Positions 13,027 to 24,471 of a DNA stretch of 64,000 nt are shown one piece after another (position 1 is the first letter of the stretch; each line of letters opens with the position of its first letter). The DNA comes from Welwitschia mirabilis (taxonomy: Eukaryota; Gnetophyta; Gnetopsida; Welwitschiales). The notes under the pieces are model-generated. The model made no database searches. It saw only the letters and a program-made list of their open reading frames with translations, and was not told the DNA's origin. The position numbers and the translations under genes were made by a program. The stretch covers positions 10,484,550-10,548,549 of the forward strand of contig JBOZIK010000001.1 of assembly GCA_051453625.1 (NCBI GenBank), written 5' to 3'.

Positions 13027-13044
13027 TGGTGCCATTACTAGGGA
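13027..13044 (+). other. Primer binding site, tRNA-Asp type
   Basis: Sequence TGGTGCCATTACTAGGGA, against TGGCGCCGTTGCCGGGGA for an intact tRNA-Asp complement. All five differences are transitions. It marks the start of an otherwise unrecognised plus-strand Athila/Tat-like element whose coding part is missing. Confidence 0.75.
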
Positions 13045-13937
13045 TAATGACATGGTGGCTATAGTGATGCATGCACAAATTTTCTTTCCTTGATCTTAAA
13101 TTTTACTATTATTAGTTTTAATTGCATTATCTAGTGTGTAATACTAGTCTTATTTCAGTGACACTCTACAAGTCCTTATTTTTAGTTTTTTAAAAAAATT
13201 TCATAGACTTTTATTGTTCTAAAAAAGAATATCATCACTATACCAATCTTTTGTATGTAGGGCTAACTAGTTTTTATAGTTTTATCTTACCTAGTTTATC
13301 TTAAATTAGAGCCAATGCAATGAAAATTTGAAAAATAAAAAATGATAAAATAGAGAAGAAATCTCAATCCCTCTTTTCTTTTTTGCAAAATTTACTTCTA
13401 TTGTTCATTTTTAGTACTATGCACATTTAGAATTAGATTTTTAATATCCATTTAGTTTTTTACAATTTTGTTTTTCTAGGGTTTTCTTAGGTTTTCATTT
13501 CATTTCTGCACATTTCACCTCCAAATTTTTCTTAGTCATTTGTCTTGTATTTCTCTATATTTTCTAACATTATGTAACTTTTGAATCCATCAACATCTAA
13601 TTCTCTAATATTTAAAATTCCATATAGGTCTTGATCATTCATTATTTTTTTTGAATTTGTAATGCAAATATCTCTATTAGCTTTATCAAAACCATTTTAA
13701 ATGTAGCATGGAGCTTAATGTTAACCATGAAAATACATTATTCCATTGGTCCTTTCTCTAAACAAACCATTGTATTTTCAATTTCAAAATTTCTCCTACA
13801 CTTGAAACCCGAGGATAACTATAAGAAATCATGTTTAACATCTAGTTACCCCTTCATTCATAGATCAACCTCCGTATGATCATGAATTTAAAAATTATTA
13901 CTTTTCACATAGGAAGTTTGATTCTATGTTTTCTAAC
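13045..13937 (+). other. T-rich leader-like region, no ORF
   Basis: This T-rich sequence with repeated TTTTAGTTTTT and GTTTTCTTAGGTTTTC phrases follows the primer site. Its texture resembles the leader of the 50-kb element. No gag start follows, and the region runs into the CACTA-like terminus at 13,938. Confidence 0.4.
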
Positions 13938-14160
13938 CACTACAATAAAAATCACTTTTAATGATGGTTTTTAGTTATCATTAATATAATAATGGTCTTT
14001 TATACTAATGATGGATTTAAGCCTTCATAAAGAATTTAGTCTATAGTTTTACTTTAAAAACATTAATGATGACCTATGACCATTATTAAAATATATATGA
14101 TGATATCTTGTAACTATTATTGAATGTTCAAATAGTAATGAATTTTAGCCATCATACAAC
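13938..14160 (+). mobile_element. CACTA-like transposon terminus
   Basis: CACTACAATAAAAATC at 13,938 resembles plant CACTA terminal inverted repeats, which usually start CACTACAAGAAAA. It is followed by repeated AATGATGG / CCATCAT units on both strands up to about 14,160, as in subterminal repeats of this superfamily. No transposase or matching opposite end was found, so this may be a short non-autonomous or broken copy. Confidence 0.5.
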
Positions 14161-17100
14161 TTATTAATTTTTTAAAAAAATGAATGCAAAAAAATTGTAT
14201 ATGAAATAAGTAGTTTTCACTTGATCATACTTCATTCTTCATTTGTGCTTTGATTTTTACTTGACCACATCATTCTTCATTTGTATGTTACTTTTCATTT
14301 TTATTTCTCCTTTTCTTGACTACACCTCATTTCTTTATTCACTCATCCTTTGTTTTACTCAAGTACAAATCACAAAAGGATTTTCACTTAGTAAGTAGTA
14401 AAAGATCCAACTAGTCTTAAAGTTTTAGGTTTCATTATTGTTAGGGTTAGAAGTGAGTGTTTTGCATGTAGTTTCTATAAAAGGGTAAGAGATAAAGGAG
14501 AAAGGGTATAAAGAAGTAGTTAGATAATACAAGCATGTATAGCTAATTTAAAAACCCTCTACACTGCATTTCAAGATGATAAACACCTCCTAAAATATTT
14601 CATTCATAATATAAAGTTTTGTATGTGAGGTATCTATTATTTTATACTTCTTTCTTATTTCTTGAAAGATTTAAATTTCTTTTTTTTTCTTTCAATGCAT
14701 TCACATGCTTTTTAAGATTTAGAATGTTTAGAAGTCCTTTTATTTTTGAACGCATGTAACTTCTTCTTTTGGTTCTGCTCATTAATAGACATAATAAGGT
14801 GGTCTAATAGATAAGGAATATGAAATAAATAATTTTTACTAATTTAAAACTCTGTATTGTAACTATAGAGTTTCATTTAAGTAAAATGAAAGTGCTAATG
14901 CATTTATTAATTACACATGATTTTTTATATGACACTTTTAAATCATTTATTAATTGCCTCATAGATCTACTTTTTTCTGTAAGAATTAAGAGTCCTTATG
15001 GTTTTTGATGATTGTTAATTTCGTCATTTGTAATTAATAATCATAACTATGGCTTTTTAAGTTATTCTCTCTCATGTTTTGAGTTTAAGTTTAAAGATTT
15101 ATTCTGTTATTTTTCTATGCGATGGTCATTATTTTTTCTATTTTAATGTTCTATTATTATTCCAATATCACTTTTAAGTCCACAATGTGTAATTTAAACA
15201 CTATTAGTTTGGATCAATTTCCATCTCATTTTCTTTCTTGTTATTTTATACCCTACTATCATCTTGTCTATCTAGTTATAATTAGCTATTGTTATTAATT
15301 GTCCACTTCACTTTATCCATGAATTATGGGTGGGAAGATTAATTTCCATCTTATTTTCTTTCTTATTATTTTATACCCTACTATCATCTTATCTATCTAG
15401 TTATAATTAGCTATTGTTATTAATTATCCACTTTACTTTATCCATGGATTATGGGTGGGAAGATGCTTGATTTTGAAGATTAGTTCATCTTGTTTTATTT
15501 TTAGTTTTTTCTTTTTTTCCAATACAAGATGAGTGACGATTCCCTAGTGCTAGGTAGTTAGACTTAACTTGATTTAGGATCATCATTGTTCATTTATTTA
15601 ATCAATAACTTGATGGATTTTAAGTTAATAAATTTTATTAGCATTATCCTCCATCTCTTTAATTAAGATAGAGTCCTATTTGATTAGGTGTTAAACATTT
15701 GAATAGCTAATGAATGTGGGATTTCTTCAAAAGAATTTTTCTTCTCTTCTTTAAGGCTACTAGAGCTTTTAATTTGGATATTTTCTATAGCATTATTAAG
15801 CATGTTCAAGATATTTTCTCTACACATGATTCTTTTCTCTAAGGATGTAATTAGAAATTAGTGCTTTTGGGCATAGTTTTCTCTTATCACATAAACTCTT
15901 TTGGTTACGTTTTATCTTGGTAAGAGCATTCAATTGTAAAGACTAAAGATTTTTTTTTGAATTAAAAATAAAAAAATAAATCATTATCTTGATTGATTAA
16001 TCTTTCTAAGGGAATTACAAGATAAATTATTTCATCCTTCTAAAAGTAGAGTTGTACATGCTAAACCGCAATAATTACATTTTTTTGCTAATTCTATTTT
16101 TAACTTTTCTTATATTACATTCTATTTAGAGAACTTAAAATTTTAATTTGTTAAATTAGTCATAACAGTTATTCAAATTTATTAAAATCCCATTTAACCA
16201 ACTTCTAGAATTTCACTCATCTTAAAAGAATGACATCATCTTATGAGTGAGATTTATACTCATAGCCTATGATTTGTTAATACTCAACATGATAAACATA
16301 AAATGAAGGATCTATTACAACATTATGTAATTCCCATAGAGACAAAAATTTATTAACTATAAATAAAAATATTCTATAATCCCATTGTGTGCTCTTATGC
16401 TTAGCTGTTTAAACCTACAAAAGATGCTTATCCTAAGATTATAACTTTTGGAATTTATTTCCTAGTTAATATCTATCTTTACATTTACTCTTATAATGTC
16501 ATTGAATATATCTTATCCTTATATTTTATGATAAAGATATTAAATTTGACCCCATTATGCTTAAGAATTTGTGCTTAGTTTGGATACTACAATTTACCCT
16601 TGCAATTACTTAATCTTGCATGCACTTATCAAGGATTTTTCTAAAAGCCCTTTAGTTCTCTTGATTTCTTTGTAGTGCAATAACTTTTCTTACTTGATAT
16701 TAATATATGTTATTATTCAATAAAATCATACCAACTGAAGTAATAAGTATATCCTCTCACGCCCATCCATGTGATGCCTATGGATCCCTTCGAAAATTCT
16801 ATGTGATAATATGAAGGCCACATTTTTTTTATAATGTGTTAACATTATGCTACTTATGCATAAATCATCTTAATGTTTTCTTTTCTTTGATAGTTTAATT
16901 ATTATTAAATTGATGCATGTTTAATATGTTACAGTATAACATGTGAAAAATGACATCTTATTAAATATCAAATGGTATATAATGTTACAAATCTTTAAAT
17001 TAATAAGATAAATAATTATTAAAGAAGGGAATTATTTGTGGTTGCAATTATGAATTCTTCTGAATATTAGTAATTGTCCATACTTATCTTTTTCAGTTTA

Positions 17101-18060
17101 TCCTTATTACTCTTTTGTATAACAATTATAGATAGATACTACAATGGTTTATGTATCTATAATTATTTGAGTTATATATGTTAACTATTTCTATTAGTTT
17201 TATAACTAACTTATGTTACTCCCCATAAAGAGACATGCATTCATAGGCTTTACTATTAAATTATTTCATTTATAACTTATGTTTTTAGAGTAATGTCTTA
17301 TCCCTATACTTATATATGTGTTGTGTCACAAATTTTAATTTTCTAACATCCCTTTTAAACTTTGTTTCATCTTTTAGATTTAAAGTCAAGTTTAGTCAAG
17401 TTTTAAAGATTTTAAAATTGCATTTAAAAAGTTATATAATGAAACCATTAGCTACTTGGTCATCAGTACTTATTTATAAGAGTGATGAAAACATTTATTG
17501 TGAACATTTATTGCAGGACTGGATTTAGTCATCCTGCTTGATTTTCTAAGATTAAGAAACATGAAAGAGATTAATCCATCAAACCACATGATTTGTTGTT
17601 TACACAAACTTTACTCCAATTCTTTGAAGCATGATTTGCAAAAATATATCATTTTATTTTTTCTCCATATCATGGACATTATTAAATGTTATAATTCTAA
17701 TCAAAACAATCAATGGAACCTTAATGGTACTAAACTAGATTTGAGACTTTGATGGGAGTATTAAAATAAGTTGCTGGTAATCATAGACTAAGGGTTGTCA
17801 TATTTGTAATGTTTATGTTTGTCAGAGTTTAGATATGTTAAAAAGAAAGGGCATCTTAATGGTTTCTTTTGAAATATAGGGTAAAAATATGATTTACATT
17901 AGCACAAAGGGATTTGAGATACTAATTGAAAACAATTTTGTGTAAAATAGAAAAGTGCATGTAAATTTCATTCAACATATGTAAACATTATAAACTAAAA
18001 TTACTCACCAAGAGCATACATCTAAAACCATATGAAAAACATTCAATAATAAACAACTAA
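14161..18060. other. AT-rich stretch without recognisable genes
   Basis: Apart from the 125-bp duplication I see no gene. Short ORFs at 17,316-17,528 and 17,561-17,752 have no recognisable motif and the composition of their surroundings. The 3' LTR of the copia element on the minus strand is expected somewhere below 18,060, but its start could not be identified. Confidence 0.5.
15214..15464. repeat. 125-bp tandem duplication
   Basis: The unit beginning AATTTCCATCT(C/T)ATTTTC at 15,216 recurs at 15,341, and the unit ends (GGTGGGAAGAT) are also 125 bp apart. By eye only a handful of substitutions separate the two units. No coding potential is visible. Confidence 0.85.
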
Positions 18061-18083
18061 TTCTCCTCCTTTTGACATCAATA
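18061..18083 (-). other. Polypurine motif downstream of the copia extra ORF
   Basis: The minus strand reads GATGTCAAAAGGAGGAGAA just after the acidic end of the extra ORF. Many plant copia elements carry a GATGTCAAAAGGGGGAGAA-like tract after their last ORF, related to the polypurine tract that primes plus-strand DNA. It supports placing this region at the 3' end of the copia element whose 5' LTR is at 27,701-29,209. Confidence 0.6.
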
Positions 18084-18129
18084 ACAAAGGAGGGAATACA
18101 AACACAAAATAAAACATAATTTAAAATTT

Positions 18130-18518
18130 CTAATTAGACTTCTCCTCCTCTTCTTCTTCTTCTTCTTATTTTTCTTTAGATTCTTCCTCTGAATCTTCTT
18201 TATCAACTCCTATGTGTGCTAAGGTGATGGCCTCTGTTGAGTATTAGCAATATCATAACTAGCTGTTATGAGTGCTTCCTTCATGTTTCTGGTACAAGAA
18301 TCAATCTGTCTTATATATGAAAGGGTCACATTAAGAGAGGATTTCTTTGGAAAGGAAGACCTTGAGAATTTCTTAGATGGAACAAAGATGTGCATATGGG
18401 ATAAGGTTTCATACCCAATGGGTTCCATAGGCTGGAGGGTTTATAATTTCAGATGAAAGATAATACAAAAGTGATATCACAAACTTATGATAAGTACAGA
18501 GTAGGGTGACACCTTAGT
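18130..18518 (-). pseudogene. Extra ORF of the SIRE-like copia element, C-terminal half
   Basis: The minus-strand frame holds MEPIGYETLSHMHIF near 18,430-18,385, then a possible helix (LSYIRQIDSCTRNMKEAL). A Glu-rich end is encoded by a CTT/CTC repeat at 18,140-18,168, reached after a stop and a frame change. If the insertion at 18,524-24,471 and one CCTAT repeat are removed, this frame continues in phase from the N-terminal half that ends at 24,477, with only three stops near the junction. The combined protein resembles the uncharacterised plant transposon proteins found as extra ORFs in retrotransposons. That family assignment is from memory of typical sequences, and the function is unknown. 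Confidence 0.6.
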
Positions 18519-18523
18519 CCTAT
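18519..18523. repeat. Left target-site duplication CCTAT
   Basis: CCTAT directly precedes the TG start of the insertion at 18,524 and is repeated directly after its CA end at 24,472-24,476. Five bases is the usual target duplication of LTR retrotransposons. Confidence 0.7.
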
Positions 18524-19075
18524 TGTCACGTCCACATTTTTGCTTTCTAGTAAAATTTGCAGTTTATGCTTAATGAAGTATTTGAAAAATATTGAATTAC
18601 TTGAAACCCTAATTATGGTAATTGCTATGTTCTTGAAATGCTATATTATTGAATTGCGATATGAATACCATTTTATGTAAATGTTTATACCCAATCTTTA
18701 TATGCTGTTTGGTGGAATGATATATTTTATTTACTTACGCAGTTGAAAGTAAATGCTGAATTAAATGTTTATTATGGAGACATGTTATTTATTACTTTTT
18801 CTCATTATTAAATATGGAGCATTATCTTGATTATATTATTNNNNNNNNNNNNNNNNNNNNNNNNNNNNNNNNNNNNNNNNNNNNNNNNNNNNNNNNNNNN
18901 NNNNNNNNNNNNNNNNNNNNNNNNNNNNNNNNNNNNNNNNATTTGTTTTTTTTTTCTCATTATTAAATGTAAAGCATTACCTTGATTTTATTATTAAAAG
19001 CACCCGGTGGCCAGACAATCATGTAACTCCTTTCTTAATCACCCTCATTCACGATATTTTATCTTCATATCCAAA

Positions 19076-19223
19076 GAATCTTTGCAAACTTTTATTTGTC
19101 TTTATATGCAAGGAAACTTTGCCAACTTTTGTTTATCTTCATATGTGAGGAATCTTTGCCAACTTTCATTTGTCTTCATATGTAAGGAATCTTTGTCAAA
19201 TTTTGTTTGTCCTTATATTTTTA
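19076..19223 (+). repeat. Four 37-bp tandem repeats upstream of a TATA box
   Basis: Units start at 19,076, 19,113, 19,150 and 19,187, exactly 37 bp apart, each beginning GAA(T/A)CTTTG(C/T)(C/A)AA. A partial unit precedes them. They end 30 bp before TATAAATA. Tandem repeats at this place in plant LTRs (for example in tobacco Tnt1 and Tto1) act as transcriptional enhancers. A similar role here is inference. Confidence 0.85.
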
Positions 19224-19252
19224 TGACTCTTCACATTCCACTAAATCTCAAT

Positions 19253-19260
19253 TATAAATA
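19253..19260 (+). promoter_or_regulatory. TATA box of the inserted LTR
   Basis: TATAAATA is followed by a pyrimidine-rich CTCTCCTCCTCC stretch, the usual layout at a plant LTR transcription start. It lies just downstream of the 37-bp repeats. Confidence 0.6.
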
Positions 19261-19646
19261 GACTCTCCTCCTCCTTTTGCCTCACTTTCATTTTTGAAGA
19301 ATCTTTGATACTGAGTCTTGGAGCCGGAAAAGCCTTGAAGACTAGCAAAGATCTTGAGTTCTTCTTGAAAATTGGTATGGATCCTTACCTGCATTCTTCC
19401 TTAATGATCCTTTCTTATGATTCTATACTATTGTATTTTCTTGATGATCCTTGCTTATGGATTTGTTTATCGAAGTTGATGTATATTTATATTCCTGTAC
19501 GTCGAACATTAAATCATGTGATGCTTGAACCCTATTGTATTGACTTGTCATCTTGTGGTTAAAATCTATGGTTAAGATATTATGTTATGGTGAAAACTAT
19601 CTTAGTTTCGTAATATCATCTTATTGGATCTATGGTTATGGATTTT

Positions 19647-20465
19647 CCACAGATCGCCAAACAAGGCAGTGGACTTCACAAATCATAAATGAGGTATTGA
19701 AGAGATAATCCCACAGATCGCTGAATGAGGCAGTGGGGATATTATATTATCACATATCACCAAATGAAGCAGTGGGCTTTACAGATCACCAAATGAGGTA
19801 GTGAANNNNNNNNNNNNNNNNNNNNNNNNNNNNNNNNNNNNNNNNNNNNNNNNNNNNNNNNNNNNNNNNNNNNNNNNNNNNNNNNNNNNNNNNNNNNNNN
19901 NNNNNTTATTGATTTGTTTATCGAAATTGATGTATATTTATATTCCTGTATGTCGAACATTAAATCATGTAATGCTTGAATGAGATAAACTATGTGCTAA
20001 TATGTATCTCATCTTCATTATCCTTTTTCTTGATATCTTGAGGTTATCTTTTTTTAGTATGAGATAAAAATTTGTGATTGATTCCTATTGTATTGACTTG
20101 TCGTCTTGTGGTTGAAATCTATGGTTGAGATATTATGTTGTGGTGAAAACTATCTTAGTTTCGTAATATCATCTTATTGGACCTATGGTTATGGATTTTC
20201 CACAAATCACCAAACAAGGCAGTAGGGATATTATATTACCACATATCACCAAATGAAGCAGTGGGCTTTATAGATCACCGAATGAGGTAGTGAAGTTAAT
20301 GATGATTGAGATTTTATATATACATATGAGTATCACAGATCGCCGAATGAGGTAATGGGCTTCACAGATCGCCAAATGAGGCAGTGAAGTTAAATATTAT
20401 ATGAGAACCACAGATCACTAAATGAGGCAATGGGCTTCACAGATCGTCGAACGAGGCAATGAAGT
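19647..20465 (+). repeat. Array of GATCGCCGAATGAGGCAGTG units
   Basis: About a dozen units of the form ACA(G/T)ATC(G/A)CC(G/A)AA(T/C)(G/A)A(G/A)GCA(G/A)TG occur in pairs. In many pairs the first unit ends with GGGCTTC and the second with GAAGTTAA. Variation is mainly G/A and C/T. The 100-N gap at 19,806-19,905 splits two overlapping versions (about 19,458-19,805 and 19,907-20,285), so some units are counted twice. The array lies downstream of the TATA box and would be transcribed. Confidence 0.8.
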
Positions 20466-22959
20466 GAATGATGTTTATATATATTATATTGATATTCTCA
20501 TTCATAACCATGAGTTCATTNNNNNNNNNNTGTCTTAATCCTTGAAGTATCTTGCTAAAACACCTATTCTTACTTGGGCTATACTAGGGGATGTGGAATT
20601 TTCATAGTTCTCATTCCATATCTTTTTGTAACAGGTGGTAAATCTGGAGTCTAATTGCTGAGATAGGCATAAGTCTATAAAGGATCATTGGATCCATGTT
20701 GGTGGAGAAATCATTTGATTAATTGTATCTCTCTGACTATTTGGAGTTTAAATGGTGAATGGGCATAATAATGTGGAGGATCATTGGCTATACACTGGTG
20801 AAAAATCTTCTGAATAAATTATGATCCTTGTTGACTCATTTACTTGGAGCTATGCACCCANNNNNNNNNNNNNNNNNNNNNNNNNNNNNNNNNNNNNNNN
20901 NNNNNNNNNNNNNNNNNNNNNNNNNNNNNNNNNNNNNNNNNNNNNNNNNNNNNNNNNNNNGAATCCAGGTTGGTGGAGAAATCATTTAATTAATTGTATC
21001 TCTCTGACTATTTGGAGTTTAAATGGTGAATGGGCATAATAATGTAGAGGATCATTGGCTATACATTAGTGAAAAATTTTTTGAATAAATTATGATCCTT
21101 GTTGACTCATTTACTTGGAGCTATGCACCCAAATTTCATATGTATTCAATATGCTTTTGTTAATTGTCATGAGAGATAAACTCCTTGTATGTGTACACTT
21201 TGCAATATATGAAGTTTTCTCTAAAATTTTATGATATATTAAATGATGAATACCTTTCTTGAAATCTCTAGCAATAAATTTGATTATTCAAGATCATATT
21301 TTCAACTATTAATTGATGAAATTTCATTAAAAACTTAAATCTTAAAGTCATGTATTTACTCCCAATCCATGGAATGTTAACTTGAAGATGTGAATTTGAA
21401 ATTNNNNNNNNNNNNNNNNNNNNNNNNNNNNNNNNNNNNNNNNNNNNNNNNNNNNNNNNNNNNNNNNNNNNNNNNNNNNNNNNNNNNNNNNNNNNNNNNN
21501 NNNTATGCTTTTGTTAATTGTCATGAGAGATAAACTCCTTGTATGTGTACACTTTACAATATATGAAGTTTTCTCTAAAATTTTATGATATATTAAATGA
21601 TGAATACTTTTCTTGAAATCTCTAGCAATAAATTTGATTATTCAAGATTATATTTTCAACTATTAATTGATGAAATTTCATGAAAAACTTAAATCTTAAA
21701 GTTATGTATTTACTCCCAATCCATGGAATGTTAACTTGAAGATGTGAATTTGAAATGCTTGGGGTAGATATGATTTGAACATTGTATTGTATCTAAAGAA
21801 ATTTTCTTAAAATTCTATAGTCTTTTGTTATGGAAGGATATATCTTGGATATAATGTTTACTTATTTTAATATGATGACACGTAAAAAAGACTTNNNNNN
21901 NNNNNNNNNNNNNNNNNNNNNNNNNNNNNNNNNNNNNNNNNNNNNNNNNNNNNNNNNNNNNNNNNNNNNNNNNNNNNNNNNNNNNNNNNNNNNNNNNNNN
22001 NNNNNNNNNNNNNNNNNNNNNNNNNNNNNNNNNNNNNNNNNNNNNNNNNNNNNNNNNNNNNNNNNNNNNNNNNNNNNNNNNNNNNNNNNNNNNNNNNNNN
22101 NNNNNNNNNNNNNNNNNNNNNNNNNNNNNNNNNNNNNNNNNNNNNNNNNNNNNNNNNNNNNNNNNNNNNNNNNNNNNNNNNNNNNNNNNNNNNNNNNNNN
22201 NNNNNNNNNNNNNNNNNNNNNNNNNNNNNNNNNNNNNNNNNNNNNNNNNNNNNNNNNNNNNNNNNNNNNNNNNNNNNNNNNNNNNNNNNNNNNNNNNNNN
22301 NNNNNNNNNNNNNNNNNNNNNNNNNNNNNNNNNNNNNNNNNNNNNNNNNNNNNNNNNNNNNNNNNNNNNNNNNNNNNNNNNNNNNNNNNNNNNNNNNNNT
22401 GATTTGAACATTGTGTTGCATCTAAAGAAATTTTCTTAAAATTCTAAAGTCTTTTGTTATGGAAGGATATATCTGGGATATAATGTTTACTTATTTTAAT
22501 ATTATTCTTTAAAAATAGACATGTGATTTCTCTCTCCTCCAGAAAAAATTACAACCCATTTCAACTAAGCTTAAAGTAGTCTTTAATTAATTATTTAATT
22601 ATATTAAGGTAAAAAAAGTAAAGGGTGATGTTAATTATTTTAGTACTAAAAATAATAATGATAAATTTATTTGGAAATGTTTAAGTNNNNNNNNNNNNNN
22701 NNNNNNNNNNNNNNNNNNNNNNNNNNNNNNNNNNNNNNNNNNNNNNNNNNNNNNNNNNNNNNNNNNNNNNNNNNNNNNNNNNNNNNTTAATTATTTTAGT
22801 ACTAAAAATAATAATGATAAATTTATTTGGAAATGTTTAAGTTAGGGGTGTTTCTACCCAAGAAATATATAAATATCATCTTAATAATCTTAATGAGGGA
22901 ATTAGTAATTGATTAAAAATTTCGTCAAATTATTATGGAGGGTGTGTTAAAATTATAAT

Positions 22960-23670
22960 TACCGGTTCAGTAATTAGCGAGATTCAAACTGATGATCATT
23001 CCTTTTGTAAAGATTGTCCCCATCCATTACGCCAGGAAATGTCTGTTGGGTTGTTTCTCCTTTGCTATTATTGTTATGATTTCTTTTGGTCAACGTCCTT
23101 CAAAACGCAGTGGATTAAGACGCGTGAAAGTATTAGCAGGATTCGATAACGCAAAAAAAGAAGGGGCGTTATGTAAATCAAGCGTTCATTTCATTCTCTT
23201 TCTCAGCTTACCCTTCTCCCAAGTGTTACATTCATAACAAAACCTGCAACGCTAGCTTTAGATAGATATTTCTAGAGGATAAGAAGTGTTATGAATGAGA
23301 AGCATTTTTTAAGGTAGTTAAAGAGGCAAACTCAAAGTGAGGGTTTGAATAGTGTACAGCGCCTCAATATTTTATCTATCGGCAGATGAATCACTGAAGT
23401 GTTAGAATCCATGGCTAATTCCAATGTACAGCCTTAGTAATAGATACGCAACGCTTCCTCAGATCTTAAGCAATGCTTATGTGTCTTAATTTTTCCCTTG
23501 ATCTTTTCAGCAACGCCTTAGCATTTCTTCCTCCTCCATGTTATCACTATTTTTATGCCCCATTTTAATCACTATTTTTTCTCTGCTCCCCTCATTCGCA
23601 CTCTTACTCTTTTCTCCCTTCTGTCCCAAGCACGTTGGTTCTATTGATGCATCGTTCTTTGTGGAATGAA
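22960..23670. other. CpG-retaining, higher-GC segment of unknown nature
   Basis: This 0.7-kb stretch has many CpG sites (ACGCGTG, CGCAACGC, GGGGCGTTATG, CAAAACGCAG), while the rest of the window has almost none. An 81-residue ORF at 22,992-23,237 has no recognisable motif. A short inverted repeat (CATTCATAACA at 23,229, TGTTATGAATG at 23,287) could form a stem. It could be a younger nested insertion, a captured gene fragment or an unmethylated regulatory region. Nothing in it names a function. Confidence 0.45.
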
Positions 23671-23729
23671 TGCAAATTTTGGTATATTGATATAGATCAT
23701 TTTTAGTATTGCAAAAAAATATTTACATA

Positions 23730-23835
23730 TAAACCTTAGTGCAGTTGGTGTCTGGAATCATTAGGAAATAGTTAGCCCTAGGTTCTAATTTCTAGTGGAG
23801 GCATAATTGTCATTGATTTTGTAATATAGAATTAA
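23730..23835 (+). repeat. tRNA-like sequence, SINE candidate
   Basis: An A-box-like TAGTGCAGTTGG (23,737-23,748) and a B-box-like GGTTCTAATTT (23,781-23,791) are spaced 33 bp apart, like the internal RNA polymerase III promoter of a tRNA or tRNA-derived SINE. The B box has GGTTCTA where GGTTCGA is canonical, a change that is not a simple deamination. Acceptor-stem pairing is poor, so a working tRNA is unlikely. No clear tail or target duplication was found. Confidence 0.4.
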
Positions 23836-24471
23836 AATAAATTATGTCCTTAAACATTATCTTAATTAATTACGATTTTACAATTATAACTTCATACTAC
23901 ATGAACCCCTCATTATTTTATGATTTAAATTATTGCAACAAAAATATGTATTGATCTCTAAGGATTTAGAGATCAAAGGATAGAGTATTCTTGGTACCCT
24001 TCATTTTCTTCCCCATCAAAGTTAGTTAAGTCTTCAATTGCAAAATGACATTCTTCTGATAGATAAAACTTAAACTCTAGACTCCTATGAACTTAATCCT
24101 TTATAAAACTTAAAATTATCTTTAAAACCTCCTTATAGTGCAACTTAGTGAATATCACCCCCAGAAATAACTTTTGTAACTTGACTAATCATGTATTTAG
24201 ATTTACGCATTAAGATTTATATTTATACCTATAAGTCTTATACCTTTAAGGAATACTATTATTGATAAGATCTAGGAAAAGCAAAAATCTAAATTTTAGT
24301 TAGATGTTAGGGTACCCTTCACTAAGTGAAGTCCCTTTTTAATAGAAACGTTTCCAAAATTATTAAGAGTTATATGGTTTCAAGTTGATATAAAATTTTA
24401 ACCTCATGTTTTGGTATCATAGCACTAAAGTTTGTGTATATTTTTTAATGCTGGAACTTTTAGTCATTTCA

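Larger units (their letters stand above)
18524..24471. mobile_element. LTR-type insertion with TG...CA ends in the copia ORF
   Basis: The insertion begins TGTCACGTCCAC, a start reminiscent of chromovirus (Tekay/Del-like) LTRs. It ends …GTCATTTCA and is flanked by CCTAT on both sides. Removing it rejoins an interrupted reading frame in phase. It contains no recognisable gag or pol. It does contain a 37-bp promoter-proximal repeat array, a TATA box, a GATCGCCGAATGAGG repeat array and a CpG-rich segment. It may be a long solo LTR, or an LTR pair without coding DNA. A TGGTATCATAGC sequence at 24,411-24,422 looks like an initiator-Met primer site but sits only about 50 bp from the right end, which is hard to reconcile with a solo LTR. 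Gaps at 18,841, 19,806, 20,861, 21,404, 21,895 and 22,687 have duplicated flanks, so the true length is well below 5.9 kb. Confidence 0.65.

Noticed and set aside
17316-17752. Two ORFs of 70 and 63 residues as small genes
   Set aside because: No motif, no homologous copy elsewhere in the window, and composition identical to the surrounding non-coding DNA.
18144-18168. CTT/CTC run as an independent microsatellite feature
   Set aside because: It codes the acidic tail of the copia extra ORF on the minus strand and is described there.
19076-19223. CRISPR-like array
   Set aside because: The 37-bp units are directly adjacent with no spacers, and the context is a plant LTR.
22992-23237. 81-residue ORF in the CpG-rich segment as a host gene
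   Set aside because: No recognisable motif, no clear splice or promoter context, and it lies inside an inserted element; kept only as part of the segment description.
23730-23835. Functional tRNA gene
   Set aside because: A and B boxes are present, but the ends do not pair into an acceptor stem and no anticodon loop is convincing.
24411-24422. TGGTATCATAGC as the primer site of the inserted element
   Set aside because: It matches 11 of 12 bases of the initiator-Met site, but lies about 50 bp from the right end of the insertion; a chance match in AT-rich DNA is possible, so it is not listed as a feature.
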